From Notolepis coatsorum (taxonomy: Eukaryota; Chordata; Actinopteri; Aulopiformes; Paralepididae), in the NCBI GenBank assembly GCA_963971535.1, contig OZ020598.1:89294985-89358984 (forward strand): a stretch of 64,000 nt of DNA, in the 5' to 3' direction. A model generated the notes under the pieces. The model searched no databases and was not told the origin of the DNA. It saw only the letters and a program-made list of their open reading frames with translations. How positions within the stretch are numbered: position 1 is the stretch's first letter; each line of letters begins with the position of its first letter. Shown in pieces: positions 11,869 to 22,152 of this stretch. The translations under genes and the position numbers were made by a program.

Positions 11869-12775
11869 TGTTATGGTTTGAAACCGACCCCAACAGCACG
11901 GCACAGACAGGTAGTTCAGAGTTAGCCAAACACTAGGGCGTATTTATTACAGAATCAAAAATGAGCCAAATAACAAATCAGAATTAATAAAAAGGAGAAT
12001 GCTTTCGGCAGAGTTGTCTGCGGCTCTGCAGATCCTCCCGGTTTAGAGGTGGGGAATCGGCGTAGGCGCCACTACCTCTGCGGCTCTGCAGATACTCCCG
12101 GATCCAACTCGGGAGGAAACGGAGAGAGAGAGAGAGTGGTCAATAATCAATCCAACTGTACACAGAGGCAGTGCAGTTCAGTCCTCCTTAGCTGAGTCCA
12201 GTATAAATCACAAGTGACTTGATCTTCGGTGTACCAATACACAAGTTAGCAGAGTCCAGTACAAAACAGAAACAGTATTTCTTCAGTGTTATCCTAACAC
12301 ACAAATGAGCTGAGTCCAGTACAAAACAAAAACGGTATTTCTTCAGTGTTATCCTAACACACAAATTAGCTGAGTCCAGTACAAAACAAAAACGGTATTT
12401 CTTCAGTGTTATCCAAACACACAAAAAACAGATAATCCAAAAGGTTTGTTTCCAAAAACTCACCAAAGCGCAAACGCGTAAAGCGGGCAACGAGGCACAG
12501 CTCCAACGGATGATCGAGATATACACCAGCGGCGACTTCCAAAGACGTCCTGGAGAAGAAGTAGACGAGGCACAACAACGGGGGGAACAGGCAATAGCAG
12601 TAGTAATCCAAAACGACCCGACAACGATTGATATGAAGCCTCTGGAGCGCTAATTACAAACAATACACGTGCGAGATGGAAATTGGTAATCGCTCCTGAA
12701 GCGTGTGGCGGGGAATGGACCAATCATCACAATACCTTGAAGAAGCGTGTGGCGGGGAATGGGCCAATCCTCACA
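11869..12775 (-). mobile_element. Solo LTR related to family A, target duplication CTATT
   Basis: A 907-bp unit starts TGTTATGGTTTGAAACCGAC and ends AATCCTCACA, the same termini as the family A LTRs at 21154 and 40922. It is flanked by CTATT (11864-11868, 12776-12780). TTTATT near the left end reads AATAAA on the minus strand, which fits minus orientation. ACGACCCGAC (12613-12622) is conserved with family A. A tandem of about 60 bp with ACACAAATTAGCTGAGTCC lies at 12240-12425. Confidence 0.85.
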
Positions 12776-12802
12776 CTATTACCTGCTGTGGTAAATCTCC
12801 CG

Positions 12803-12875
12803 CGGCCTAGCCCCTTTCGTGACTGTGAAGCAAGGCTTGCATCACAGTCAGGAAAGGGGCTGCCTGCGGCCATCG
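12803..12875. repeat. Subterminal hairpin of the THAP transposon
   Basis: GGCCTAGCCCCTTTC and TGACTGTG pair with CACAGTCA and GAAAGGGGCTGCC around a loop of about 15 bases. It lies within 150 bp of the right terminal repeat. Confidence 0.6.
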
Positions 12876-12947
12876 TCAACGAGAGTCATTCACGGTCGGC
12901 TTTGTTTGCCCGAGGTTTCAAAGGCGGCGTGGTTTAGCGACAGGTCT

Positions 12948-13008
12948 GTATTGAGCCGTACTGTATTGTACCCATTCTGCAATCTGTTAAATAAAGTTTT
13001 CATTCATT
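12948..13008 (+). mobile_element. L2-type LINE tail, 3' half
   Basis: GTATTGAGCCGTACTGTATT through AATAAAGTTTTCATTCATTC completes the tail begun at 7591-7637. Confidence 0.75.
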
Positions 13009-13229
13009 CATTCATTCTCCTCCCGATGTGTTCGTTCAACTCGCGTCTCTGCAACCAGCCGCTCTATCGGAGATTTTTTGCTAGAGCGTGTATATGTTTA
13101 TTATTCCGAATAGATCTACACAGGTTTATAGCCTATAATACGTGACATTTGAAGCAGGCACCACTGCTGTTGTAATTGTCTGGTAATAGCTGTTTCGAGT
13201 GTTTATTATTGGGTTGTTGTCGCATCCCA
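13009..13229. repeat. Right arm of the large inverted repeat
   Basis: Reverse complement of about 7349-7590, ending at CGCATCC. The outer part of the left arm (7072-7348) has no counterpart here. Confidence 0.75.
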
Positions 13230-13246
13230 ATAATATATCTATGCGT

Positions 13247-13534
13247 GTGATTACCAAACCTAGCCGCATTTCTGGCAGACGCTCTCTGATTGGCACTGAC
13301 TGATGCTCTCTGATTGGCCACTGACATGTTTGCCCAATCGCGTGACGAGCTGTGTCTTTGCCCATTTCCGCGTCGAACAGCCTGCAAACTACCTGGCGTT
13401 CTATCGCCATGCTCTAAGACAAACTCTAACCGTAACCAACTTCGAAGAGTGCCTAAACTTAACCAGTGTAGAAACTGTCGTCGGCCAATCAGAGAGAGTC
13501 TGCCAGAAATGCGGCTAGGTTTGGTAATCACGCG
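13247..13534. mobile_element. Palindromic MITE, GATTACCAAACCTAGCCGC termini
   Basis: The left end GATTACCAAACCTAGCCGCA runs into TTTCTGGCAGACGCTCTCTG, and the right end is its near-exact inverse. The interior TCTAACCGTAACCAACTTCG is shared with the MITE at 16857-17265, though the outer termini differ. TCTGATTGGC motifs are shared with the 3607 repeat. Confidence 0.7.
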
Positions 13535-13565
13535 GCATGTACCTGGCTTTGCACTACTGCACATG

Positions 13566-13618
13566 CGGATGGGGGGGGGGGGGGGCTCTCTCGCTCGCTC
13601 TCGCTCTCTCTCTCTCCT
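13566..13618. repeat. G run and CT-rich simple repeat
   Basis: About 15 G residues followed by CTCTCTCGCTCG-type simple sequence. Confidence 0.85.
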
Positions 13619-13639
13619 TGTTTACGACATACACAACTT

Positions 13640-13790
13640 TCATCTTGTTTACATCAGGGACCCCCATTTTCAATTCATCATAACATGACATACAGATAGA
13701 CAGTACTGTTACATCTAGGCATTTATGACATACCAGGAGGGGGTTGGGTGGGGGGGACTGTGCATTGGAGGATTGGAAGAGGTTGGGTAG
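13640..13790 (-). mobile_element. L2-type LINE 3' fragment (minus)
   Basis: CTTGTTTACATCAGGGACCC and TTTTCAATTCATCATAACAT match the reverse complement of the LINE at 5210-5310. A G-rich stretch mirrors the C-rich 3' UTR. Confidence 0.7.
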
Positions 13791-13799
13791 GTGCCTTTC

Positions 13800-14690
13800 T
13801 CAGCCTTTCCTGAGCTAGACATTATCAAACAGATCTATAAGCAGATGTATGGATGTCTGGCATCTTTGTCATGGCAGCTAAAGCTTCTTTCGGTTTAGTG
13901 TCTGTGGCTGTGCAGGGATTCGTGGGGAAAGAAACAGGTTGGTACGTAATGGACTGCTGGAGTTAAAATTACTTGTACCTGAGGCCTGCCTGGACACATG
14001 ACATAAGTGGTGGTCCACCCGTCACTTTACCATGACTGCACATTAACCTGGCACACAACATACTTGTTCACATGTCATTTTTCTTTCACTCTAAAGGAAA
14101 TATGTCTCACAGTAGACCCCCCCAGTATGGGAGGCCCGTCTGTGGACCTGATGATGAGTATACCAGTCTTCTCCTCAGACATATAAAATCGTTTTTCACA
14201 TTAGGATCTAACATCCCAACAGGCCACCTTGTTTATGGTTTGATTCAGTTTTAGTAGAATGTGAAAGACAAGAATGACATTGATGTGACATACTATAAAA
14301 TCAGTTTCTTTACAGTGCAATGAAATAGTTCTGGATTACTGTTACTGTACAGTTCAAAGTCATCTTTACCTTCTGTTTGGTATCCAGTTTAAAACCTGAG
14401 TCTTCCCTCTTGTCTGACACCCACTCTTATATGGTATATATCAGTAAACACAATGGGTTTGATAATCAACCATGTGAGAAAGTACTGTATATCAAGTGCA
14501 ATGCTGCATATTTCCATATCTAGATTCCACATACTATAAATACTGCCAACAATGTAGAATGCATTACAGTTACCAGGAATGGAAAGATTGTCTACACAAC
14601 TTCAACGACATTGTGCCTTTACTTTAGGAATGTTACAGGTTAGAAACTGGCTGACAACTTATTAAATGTACATGGAAATTTGAGGCTCTT
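13800..14690. other. Sequence without a recognised feature
   Basis: AT-rich, with short frames only. I see no repeat termini or exon structure I can support. Confidence 0.4.
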
Positions 14691-14940
14691 ACAGATTGAA
14701 ACTTTATTAACAGATGCAGAATACAAGTACGACTCAAGACACAGAACATTAGTATGCAAAATAAAAAATGAACACAGATTTGAGTGTGAATGAAAACTTT
14801 ATTTAACATATTGCAGAATGGGTACAATACAGTACGGCTCAATACACACAATTGTTAAGGGGATGCAGACCAGAGAAAGACGTTTGTCTTGTTTACATCA
14901 GTGTCCCCCATTTTCAATTCATATTGACATAGGGACATAC
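14690..14940 (-). mobile_element. Two L2-type LINE tail fragments (minus)
   Basis: A partial tail (GATTGAAACTTTATTAACAG at 14695) is followed by a fuller one at 14786-14935 with TTATTTAACATATTGCAGAA and the GGGGATGCAGACCAGAG motif. Confidence 0.75.
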
Positions 14941-15370
14941 AGAGGAGAGTCTAACTTCAAGAAACAGGCTGTTCATTCAACAATGTATGTATATTTCAGT
15001 TTGTGGAGTGAATATGAGTTGCATAAGATAATAGAGTGTGAAGGGGGTAGGAATACATACGTTTACACTTCATCCTACTCCTGCTTGTTTGTTTTTTAAT
15101 CTGTTTATTACTTGTTTTTTATTATTTATTTTCTATTTATGTTCGAAATAAATAAACGCATTCATTCAAGATATCTGGCCTCGCGTGGATCTCACAGCTG
15201 TGCCCGCACAGTGCAATACTCCAATTCAGCCATTGGCAATTCAGCCATTGGGTGGGTGGCGTTGCTGAACGGCCCTCAGAGCGCCGGTCCTGAGGACCTA
15301 AGAGCGCCGCTCTGCAGCTGCATGCTTCTCCCGCCATGGGGAAATGTTCAATAGTATCATGTTCGTCTGT
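14941..15370. other. Unassigned sequence with a LINE-like end near 15170
   Basis: ATGTTCGAAATAAATAAACG followed by CATTCATTC near 15139-15168 resembles a LINE 3' end. The GC-rich 15210-15340 stretch has duplicated CAATTCAGCCATTGG words. No gene seen. Confidence 0.35.
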
Positions 15371-15422
15371 TTGATTGATTGATTGAAAATTGTATTAACA
15401 GTTTGCAGAATGGGTACAATAC
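15371..15422 (-). mobile_element. L2-type LINE tail fragment (minus)
   Basis: GATTGATTGATTGAAAATTG followed by CAGAATGGGTACAATAC. The following AT-rich palindromic stretch (15455-15550, GTGATAACG words) looks like a MITE end but is not resolved. Confidence 0.6.
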
Positions 15423-16139
15423 TACGGAAGCCCTAAGAGGCCATACAATCATACATTTTATTTACTACGTTTTCCCGTGATAACGACTTATTATTTCGTT
15501 ATCTCGACATAACAAATATCGTTTTCTCGTGATAACGGATTAATTTATTTCAGGGGGGGTATACTACATGACTGTCATGTAGTATACCTATCTTGCATGC
15601 ATATCTTGTATGTCTTGTATGTCACAAATGTAACAGTATGTCATGTCATGTCAGTTTCAAGTTCCTTTATTAGTTGTCATACAGAAATACAGAATACTTT
15701 TGCATGAAATGCTTCTTTCTGTTTTGCTCCTGAGAGTGTGCTAGATGAAATAACAAGATAGTGTAAAATAGTATAATATAAGTATGAAATAGAAAGTCAA
15801 GTACGTAGACAAGTGTAAACAAAACAAAAATGTTCAATATACATATATACAGTATATGTACAGTCTATACTTCTGTACATTTTATACAGTCAGCTACTAT
15901 ACAGTACAGTGTAGAATGGTGAGGTATAGCTTAGCTTGTGGTGCCACCTTGTGGTGGTGAGGTGCATGGGGTTGATGCCAATAAATATAAAGTGTGTGTT
16001 AGTGTCTAAAGTGGGTAAAGTGTGTAAAGTGTGTGCTACAGTGTGTTGTTTATTTAATGTGAGTGTGTGCGTGTGGATGTGTGTGTTGTGGGGTGTGTTT
16101 GATGGTCTGTTATTGTTCATTGTTGATTGAGCATCCTGA

Positions 16140-17905
16140 TGGCCTGGGGATAGAAGCTCCTTCTGAGTCTCTCTGTGCTTGCCATGAGACTCCGGTATCG
16201 CTTGCCTGACCGCAGCAGTTCAAAGAGGCAGTTGTTTGGGTGGCTGGGGTCTTACTCTTTGATTATTCTCTTAGCCTTACCCATACAGTGCTAAGTGTCT
16301 TGGAGAGTGGGAAGCCCCCCTCCAATTGTGCGTTCCGCTGAACGGGCCACTCTCTGTAGTCTGCTACGGTCTTGTGCAGTGCTATTCCCAAACCAGGAGG
16401 TGATGTTACCAGTCAGGATGCTCTCTATTGTGCATGAGTAGAAGTTCTTGAGGATCTTCTGAGTCAATTTGAACTTCCTTAGGCGCCTGAGGAAGTAGAG
16501 GCGTTGTCGTGCCTTCTTGAGTGTGTGTGGTCCATGTCAAGTCCTCGGATATGTGGACTCCGAGGTACTTAAAACTGTTCACTCTCTCAACCGGTGCTCC
16601 GTCGATGCTGAGGGGGCTGTAGTCCCTGACCCCCAACCTCCTAAAGTCCACAATCATCTCCTTTGTTTTGCTGACGTTCAGGGAGAGGCTGTTCTCTTGA
16701 CACCATCCCGCAAGAACCTTTACCTCTTCCAGGTAGGCCCTCTCGTAGTTTGCAGAGATCAGGCCCACCACTACTGTGTCATCAGCAAATTTGATGATTG
16801 TGTTGTTGTTCTGCTGTGCCACACAGTCATGTGTGTACTGGGGGGCACCTGATTACTTTTACCAACAGATTTCCAGTTCCGCGTTCGCGTTCTGCGATCT
16901 GATTGGCCACTGACGTTTCTGGTCGCGCCAATCGTGTGACACCTGTTTCTATCGCCGGTTAAGCTTAGGCACTCTTTCGAAGTTGGTTAATGTTAGAGTT
17001 TGTCTTAGAGCAGGGCGATAGAACACCTGCCCTGATTCCAAACTCTAACCATAACCAACTTCGAAAGAGTCGCCTAAGCTTAACCAGTGATAAACTAGGC
17101 GTTAGGTAGTTTGCAGCTGTTCAAGGCGGAAATGGGGGCGTCACGCGATTGGGCGCACATGTCACATGACCAGAAACGTCAGTGGCCAATCAGATCCCAC
17201 CAGAAACGTCAGTGGCCAATCAGATAGCAGAACGCGAACGCGGAACTGGAAATCCGTTGGTAAAAAACTAGACGCCTGGGGGGTCCCTATGTTGAGAGTG
17301 ATGGATGAGGAGGTGCAGTTGCCTGCTCTCACCACCTGGGGTCTGCCCGTCAGGAAGTCCAAGACCCACTGGCAGAGGTCATAGTTCAAGCCCAGGTCCC
17401 TGAGCTTGGCTATGAGTTTGGAGGGGACTATGGTGTTGAATGCTGAGCTGTAGTCGATGAATAGCATTCTCACATAGTTCCCCTGCCTCTTGTCCAGGTG
17501 TGATGCTGCTGTGTGCAGCACATGGGCTATGGCGTCCTCCGTGGACCTGTTCGGGCGGTATGCAAATTGCAGGGGGTCCAGGGTGTTGGGGAGGGAGGAA
17601 CAGATGTAGCCCTTTACTAGCTTCTCAAAGCACTTCATGGCTATGGAGGTGAGAGCTACAGGGCAGTAGTCGTTGAGGCAAGCAGGCTTGGATTTTTTGG
17701 GTACAGGGATAATGGTGGACTTCTTCAGACAGGTGGGGATGACAGCCTGTTCTAAGGACAGGTTAAATATGTCAGTGAATACCGGGGCCAGTTGGTCGGC
17801 ACAGACTTTTAGGAAGCGGCCGGGGATACCGTCCGGTCCTGCTGCCTTCCTGATATTCACTTTCTTAAAGGTCCTCCTCACCTCATGTTCTGTTAACCTG
17901 TACAC
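16140..17905 (-). pseudogene. Rex1-like LINE reverse transcriptase, split and frameshifted
   Basis: On the minus strand the N-terminal part (17905 down to about 17270) has [27 protein letters not shown] and [13 protein letters not shown], which are RT motifs including the first catalytic Asp. The C-terminal part (16822 down to 16406) has [11 protein letters not shown], the FADD catalytic motif, then [15 protein letters not shown] and FKYLGVHIS. Between them sits the MITE 16857-17265 and about 30 missing bases relative to the 45 kb copy. A further frameshift near 16520 (ends in a TTHTQEG frame) truncates the end. A relative with a longer intact frame is at 44612-45473. Confidence 0.8.
16857..17265. 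mobile_element. Palindromic MITE with TTTTACCAAC termini
   Basis: The left end TTTTACCAACAGATTTCCAG, with following CGCGTTCGCGTTCTGC and ATCTGATTGGCCACTGACG, is mirrored at the right end (17205-17265). The interior AACTTCGAAAGAGT...TTAACC is shared with the MITE at 13247-13534. The right arm has CCAGAAACGTCAGTGGCCAA twice. It sits inside the RT frame of a LINE. Confidence 0.8.
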
Positions 17906-18513
17906 TGAGTCTCCATCGGCAGTGCCCCCCCCCCCCCCTCCATTGCGGTGGTTTGTAGGCTGGTGTTGTTATTCACAGCCTCAAACCTCGCATAGAAGGT
18001 ATTGAGATCATTTGCCAGTTGGATGTCACTGTTCAGCTTGAGGGAGGTGCCTTCGTAATCGGTCCGTGTACGTTTTGATCGTTCGTTTTTCGTTTCAAAC
18101 AGAAATACGAAAAAACGAAAGAAACTGAAATACGAGGTGTTTTCCTATTTCCGTTTGAAACCAAAATCGATACCGTCCGGTCCTGCTGCCTTCCTGATAT
18201 TCACTTTCTTAAAGGTCCTCCTCACCTCATGTTCTGTTAACCTGTACACTGAGTCTCCATCGGCAGTGCCCCCCCCCCCCCTCCATTGCGGTGGTTTGTA
18301 GGCTGGTGTTGTTATTCACAGCCTCAAACCTCGCATAGAAGGTATTGAGATCATTTGCCAGTTGGATGTCACTGTTCAGCTTGAGGGAGGTGCCTTCGTA
18401 ATCGGTCCGTGTACGTTTTGATCGTTCGTTTTTCGTTTCAAACAGAAATACGAAAAAACGAAAGAAACTGAAATACGAGGTGTTTTCCTATTTCCGTTTG
18501 AAACCAAAATCGA
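17826..18513. repeat. Tandem duplication with a 344-bp unit
   Basis: ATACCGTCCGGTCCTGCTGC begins at 17826 and again at 18170, and both units end in GAAACCAAAATCG. The copies are nearly identical, differing mainly in poly-C length. The unit joins LINE sequence to an AT-rich segment with TTCGTTTTTCGTTTC. It is either a recent duplication or an assembly artefact. Confidence 0.9.
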
Positions 18514-18787
18514 AAAAACGGGGAAAAACTGAAATACGGAGCTGTTTTTCGTATTTTGGTGTCAGAATCAAATGGAAAAAAAGGAGTAAAATAATGGGCC
18601 GATTTTGGTCTGTGTACGTTTTGATAGTTCGTTTTTAGTTTTTGATGTGAAGAATGGAGAACGGAACCACGTTTTTCAATGTAAAAGCCATGCGCGATCT
18701 AACGTTAACGAATATGTATAACATTATGAATAAAATACATAAATACATACATACAGATCTATACCAGGGTAATGTTATGATACATAC
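18514..18787. other. AT-rich sequence, no feature
   Basis: Contains TTTTTCGTATTTTGG-type repeats continuing from the duplicated unit, then flanking sequence up to the copia LTR. The last five bases, CATAC, are the candidate copia target duplication. Confidence 0.4.
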
Positions 18788-19078
18788 TGTTGACAGAGTC
18801 ACCTGGGGAGCAACAATAATAGGTTCATGATGACAAGGTCCTTCTTTAGCCTTTAATCGGCGTGGTTTATTTCACATTGCATATGCACCATGAGACCTTC
18901 TCTCTCTGTGAGAGGTAGATGAGGAAGATGGGGAAGAGATTCAGGGGGAGGGAACAATCCCCTTTATACCCTCTTACCTGACGTCAGCTACAATAGCTAC
19001 GTCTCCTTGCGCCTATAGCGCCCTCTTGTGGAACAGTTAAGCAGTTACATACTATCATATTAACACATAAACTCTACA
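18788..19078 (-). repeat. Copia 3' LTR
   Basis: A 291-bp LTR starting TGTTGACAG on the plus strand and ending near CTCTACA. It matches 53162-53454 with a few differences and small indels. The adjoining CTCCCACTTATG (19079-19090) reads as a purine-rich tract on the minus strand, the expected polypurine tract. Confidence 0.85.
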
Positions 19079-19200
19079 CTCCCACTTATGGATGACGTGT
19101 ATACTGTACAACTTTTCCAAAAACAACTTTTCAAAGAAAATAATACAGTTCAAAACATCAAAAAGAATATGGCAGTCAATATTACATAACAGGCAATATT

Positions 19201-19318
19201 TTACACACCAAACATGACCTTTGCAAATCTTCTCAATTTCAGTTTGGAGACAGGCTTGGTCATAGCGTCTGCAACCATGTCGTCTGTGGACAGTAAACAA
19301 GTGTCATCCTTTCCCCAC
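19201..19318 (-). pseudogene. Copia pol C-terminus
   Basis: The minus-strand frame contains STDDMVADAMTKPVSKLKLR and ends at a stop at 19201-19203. The ADAMTKP type of motif is the conserved end of copia polyproteins after RNase H. It is cut from the preceding part by the LINE fragment at 19319-19672. Confidence 0.85.
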
Positions 19319-19672
19319 CCAGGACTTGGCTTGTGCACTCCCCCCCACCTTCCCCCCCCCTCCCACTCCCCCCCCCCTCTACAGCCCTGTAACAACCCCA
19401 ACCCACTCCCCCCTCCTTCCGTAAATGGCGCTGCCTATGACGGCTGCCAGTCTGTTTGCGGTGGTGAATATGCATATGTTTGTCTCAAGGCTCTGTACCA
19501 TTATTACTATCTAAAATGTAATAATTGTGGAATATTACTGTAATGAGCTGTATGTGTATGATCCAAGCGTCCTATGATCCTCATAGGAGCATAACAGAAA
19601 AAAGCATTCCATGTGAAGGTATTCTGTATCTTTGCATGTCAACTAATAAAGAAACTTGGAAACTTGGAACTT
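19319..19672 (+). mobile_element. LINE 3' fragment inserted in copia pol
   Basis: It shares TAATGAGCTGTATGTGTATG with the LINE end at 61735-61760 and terminates in AATAAAGAAACTTGGAAACT repeats. It has a C-rich 5' part like 61421-61620. It interrupts the copia frame. Confidence 0.7.
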
Positions 19673-19815
19673 GGAACTTCTTCTCTGATGACAGGTCTGA
19701 TGAAGTGATATTTTATATCCACATGTTTACACCTCTGTCGGCACACAGGGTTTCTAGCGAGTGCAATGGTTCCCTGGTTGTCTTCATAAACAACAGTTTT
19801 CTTATATACATAGGT
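19673..19815 (-). pseudogene. Copia RNase H fragment
   Basis: The minus-strand frame contains VVYEDNQGTIALARNP and KHVDIKYHFIR, conserved RNase H motifs of copia pol with the Asp of EDNQG. Flanked by two LINE insertions. Confidence 0.85.
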
Positions 19816-19858
19816 ATCCGACTATGCGTGCACCTCATGGTACCAAAGCACCTCAAAG

Positions 19859-20287
19859 GTGCTTAAAACAAGATTACAAACATCACAAAACAAACTGGTC
19901 AGACTACTACTTGACCTTACCCCCAGAACCCACCTCACCCCTGCCCACTTTGACAACCTAGGATGGCTTAGAGTAGACGACAGAGTACAGCAACTTGCAA
20001 TGGGCCTGGTCTACAAAATACACTATACGACTAAGGTACCCATGTACATGTCAAAATACTTCCCAAAGGTCAGTGAATACCACAACCACTACACCAGAGG
20101 AAGCTCAACAAATCATGTTAAACCCAGATTCGGCTCAAACAAGGGACTAAACACGTTTAGCAATTATGCCACATCAATGTGGAACGCCCTACCCAAAGCT
20201 GTAAAGGAATGTGAATCCCTACCCACATTCAAAACCGCTCTTAAAGAGCACCTACGGGAGGCTGCAATTCTAAACTGGCCACCGTAA
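19859..20287 (+). pseudogene. LINE reverse transcriptase C-terminus
   Basis: 142 open codons with LGWLRVDDRVQQLAMGLVYK and SMWNALPKAVKE, the same C-terminal motifs as at 4248-4790. The catalytic part is absent because of 5' truncation. Confidence 0.8.
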
Positions 20288-20632
20288 ATGCCCAAAACCC
20301 CCACCACCTCCTAATAGACAGTCTCCTCCCCACCGCATGTATATATTCCCTCCCCGCCGTATGTATATTTCTCTCCCACCCACCCACCCCCTCCTAATGT
20401 ACAGTCCCATCCCCATCATATGTATATACTCTGTCAGGATCTAGGGGTAACAGTACTGTATATTTGAATACCGTTTATGTCACAAATGTATCATGTATCA
20501 GTACTAAATACCTATATGTCATGTATGTTGTGTATGTCATAAATGTCTATATGAATTGAAAATGGGGGACCCTGATGGAAACAAGACAAACGTCTTTCTC
20601 AGGTCTGCATCCCCTTAACAATTGTGTGTATT

Positions 20633-20909
20633 CAGATTCAGATTCAGATTCAGACAACTTTATTGGTCCCGCGTGGGGCAATTCATATTTGCAGCTTACA
20701 AGCAACAAAGACAAACAAACAACAAAACATCTCAACGACAGCACGGCAAATAAAAAGAGAAACACTCCATGTGATACAATCCAGCAATAAAAGTAAAAGT
20801 AAAAACAGACAACCAAGTGCAAAATGCTACTTAAAATGACTACTGTCTGTGTTTAAAAGTCTGATAGCCGAGGGGACAAAAGATTTGGCGTAGCGGTTGG
20901 TCCTACTTG
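20633..20909 (-). mobile_element. Second LINE tail nested in the L2 LINE, target duplication GTATT
   Basis: The insertion is bounded by GTATT (20628-20632, 20910-20914). On the minus strand it encodes KSFVPSAIRLLN, a LINE C-terminal motif, then a stop, a 3' UTR and TGAATC repeats. It splits GTGTGTATTGAGCCG of the L2 tail. Confidence 0.85.
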
Positions 20910-20983
20910 GTATTGAGCCGTACTGTATTGTACCCATTCTGCAATCTGTTAAATAAAGTTTTCATTCATTCATTCATTCATCC

Positions 20984-21153
20984 ATTCCTTCGAGCAGTTG
21001 TTCTAGATAAATACATTCCTGTATTGTCATAGCTAGAGCCATGTATTCGGCTTCACAAGTTGATAGTGCCACTGTGGGCTGTTTCTTTGTTTTCCATGAA
21101 ACCAGTGAGCTGTCTGTACCCAAACTCACACAATACCCTGTGGTACTTCTTCT
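20984..21153 (-). pseudogene. Copia RNase H fragment
   Basis: The minus-strand frame contains STTGYCVSLGTDSSLVSWK and VALSTCEAEYMALAM, the classic copia RNase H motifs. The right edge is the CTTCT target duplication of family A (21149-21153), repeated at 42976-42980 where the preceding part resumes. Confidence 0.9.
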
Positions 21154-21174
21154 TGTTATGGTTTGAAACCGACC

Positions 21175-22152
21175 TGAAAGGTTATTCCCCCGTGCCTTCC
21201 CTTATAATGTAACCTACGGTGCCTCCAATGAAAAGGATCAAGATATACTCTCGGATCTTCCACTTATACTGTAAATTAACCCTGGGTTCTTTTAATTGAA
21301 TGTCGGCGAGGCGAGCAGAGACAAGACACGAGTCAGATGGCTCCAAGGTTTTTTATCTCAGAGGACACGGAGAACACAAGAACAACAGATCAATCTGGAC
21401 CACCTGCTTGAATTCAGACAACCGCAGAATGGCCCCGATGACAGACAACGACAAACTTTTATACATGGTAGCTAGACCCTCCTCTTTCCTGACTTGATGA
21501 TTGATAGTTGTTGCGTCATCGCTTGAGGACAAAGGGACTTTAGGCGGGAAGAGGAGTTGAAGGAGGGGTCGTTTCAGTATGGGTTTTCCAGTAAGGGTGG
21601 GGGCCGAACGATAAGTGTTCCCTTGGGTCCCCCGCATGTGTGTCTGTGTGTACATGGTCGTGTATGCTTTTTGAATCAGTGTGTGCGAGACTTGAGGTCA
21701 TGTCCTTACTCTAGTAATTTGTCTTTAACTATGACACTTTGTGATACTTAAGCAAGGCAGTCCATAAATTTATGCTGTCCATAAATCCTGTGTGTTTATC
21801 TGTGTGTATGTTTGTGTGTAAGTATGTGTGAAACGAACTTTCTATCAGTGTGTATGTGTCCTTGCTTGTGAGCCGGCCAGTCGTCAGACGGAGGCAGCTA
21901 GAGGAGATGTGCGTGTAGGTGCACGTGTGTGTGTGTGTGGGGAGAGGGGTCCGGAGCCAAAAGGTCGGCAGATCAAACCAAGCTGTGTGTGTAAAACAGA
22001 CTGGGCCCTAGCCTGCACCACGGGTAAGTAGGTCAGACCAAATGCAGGAGAGGGAACACAGACTCAGCGAGGGTGGTTTTAATGGCTCAAATATTAATTC
22101 TATCACCTTGTCAAAAGGGTATGACAGTAATTTGATGGTTGATTATCTTTCA
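21175..22152 (-). repeat. Provirus B 3' LTR
   Basis: Starts TGAAAGGTTATTCCCCCG and ends GATTATCTTTCA. Against 37481-38467 I count roughly ten substitutions and a few short indels, about 1% divergence. Confidence 0.9.

Larger units (their letters stand above)
7638..12947 (+). mobile_element. THAP-carrying DNA transposon with 19-bp terminal inverted repeats
   Basis: The termini AGACCTGTCGCTAAACCAC (7638-7656) and its exact reverse complement (12929-12947) delimit a 5.3 kb element inside a LINE tail. It carries a THAP-domain first exon on the plus strand, weak downstream exons, a heat-shock-like tandem repeat, a SINE and a solo LTR. THAP domains are found in P elements and in fish transposons of the ISL2EU type. 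I see no DDE transposase frame, so this copy is probably non-autonomous. No clear target duplication flanks it; the junction has instead lost LINE bases. Assignment to a superfamily is an inference. Confidence 0.7.
15655..18060 (-). mobile_element. Rex1-like LINE (minus), interrupted
   Basis: A minus-strand non-LTR element whose 3' UTR (15655-16130) matches 44085-44610. It encodes RT fragments at 16406-17905 and is split by the MITE at 16857-17265. Its right part belongs to a 344-bp tandem duplication. The protein resembles the fish Rex1/CR1-group LINE at 44612-45545. Confidence 0.8.
19820..20979 (+). mobile_element. 5'-truncated L2-type LINE, target duplication ATCC
   Basis: Flanked by ATCC (19816-19819, 20980-20983), it ends in AATAAAG with CATT repeats. 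The body is close to the 4030-5460 copy. It interrupts copia RNase H, and removing it restores the copia frame. It is itself split by the insertion at 20633-20909. Confidence 0.85.
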
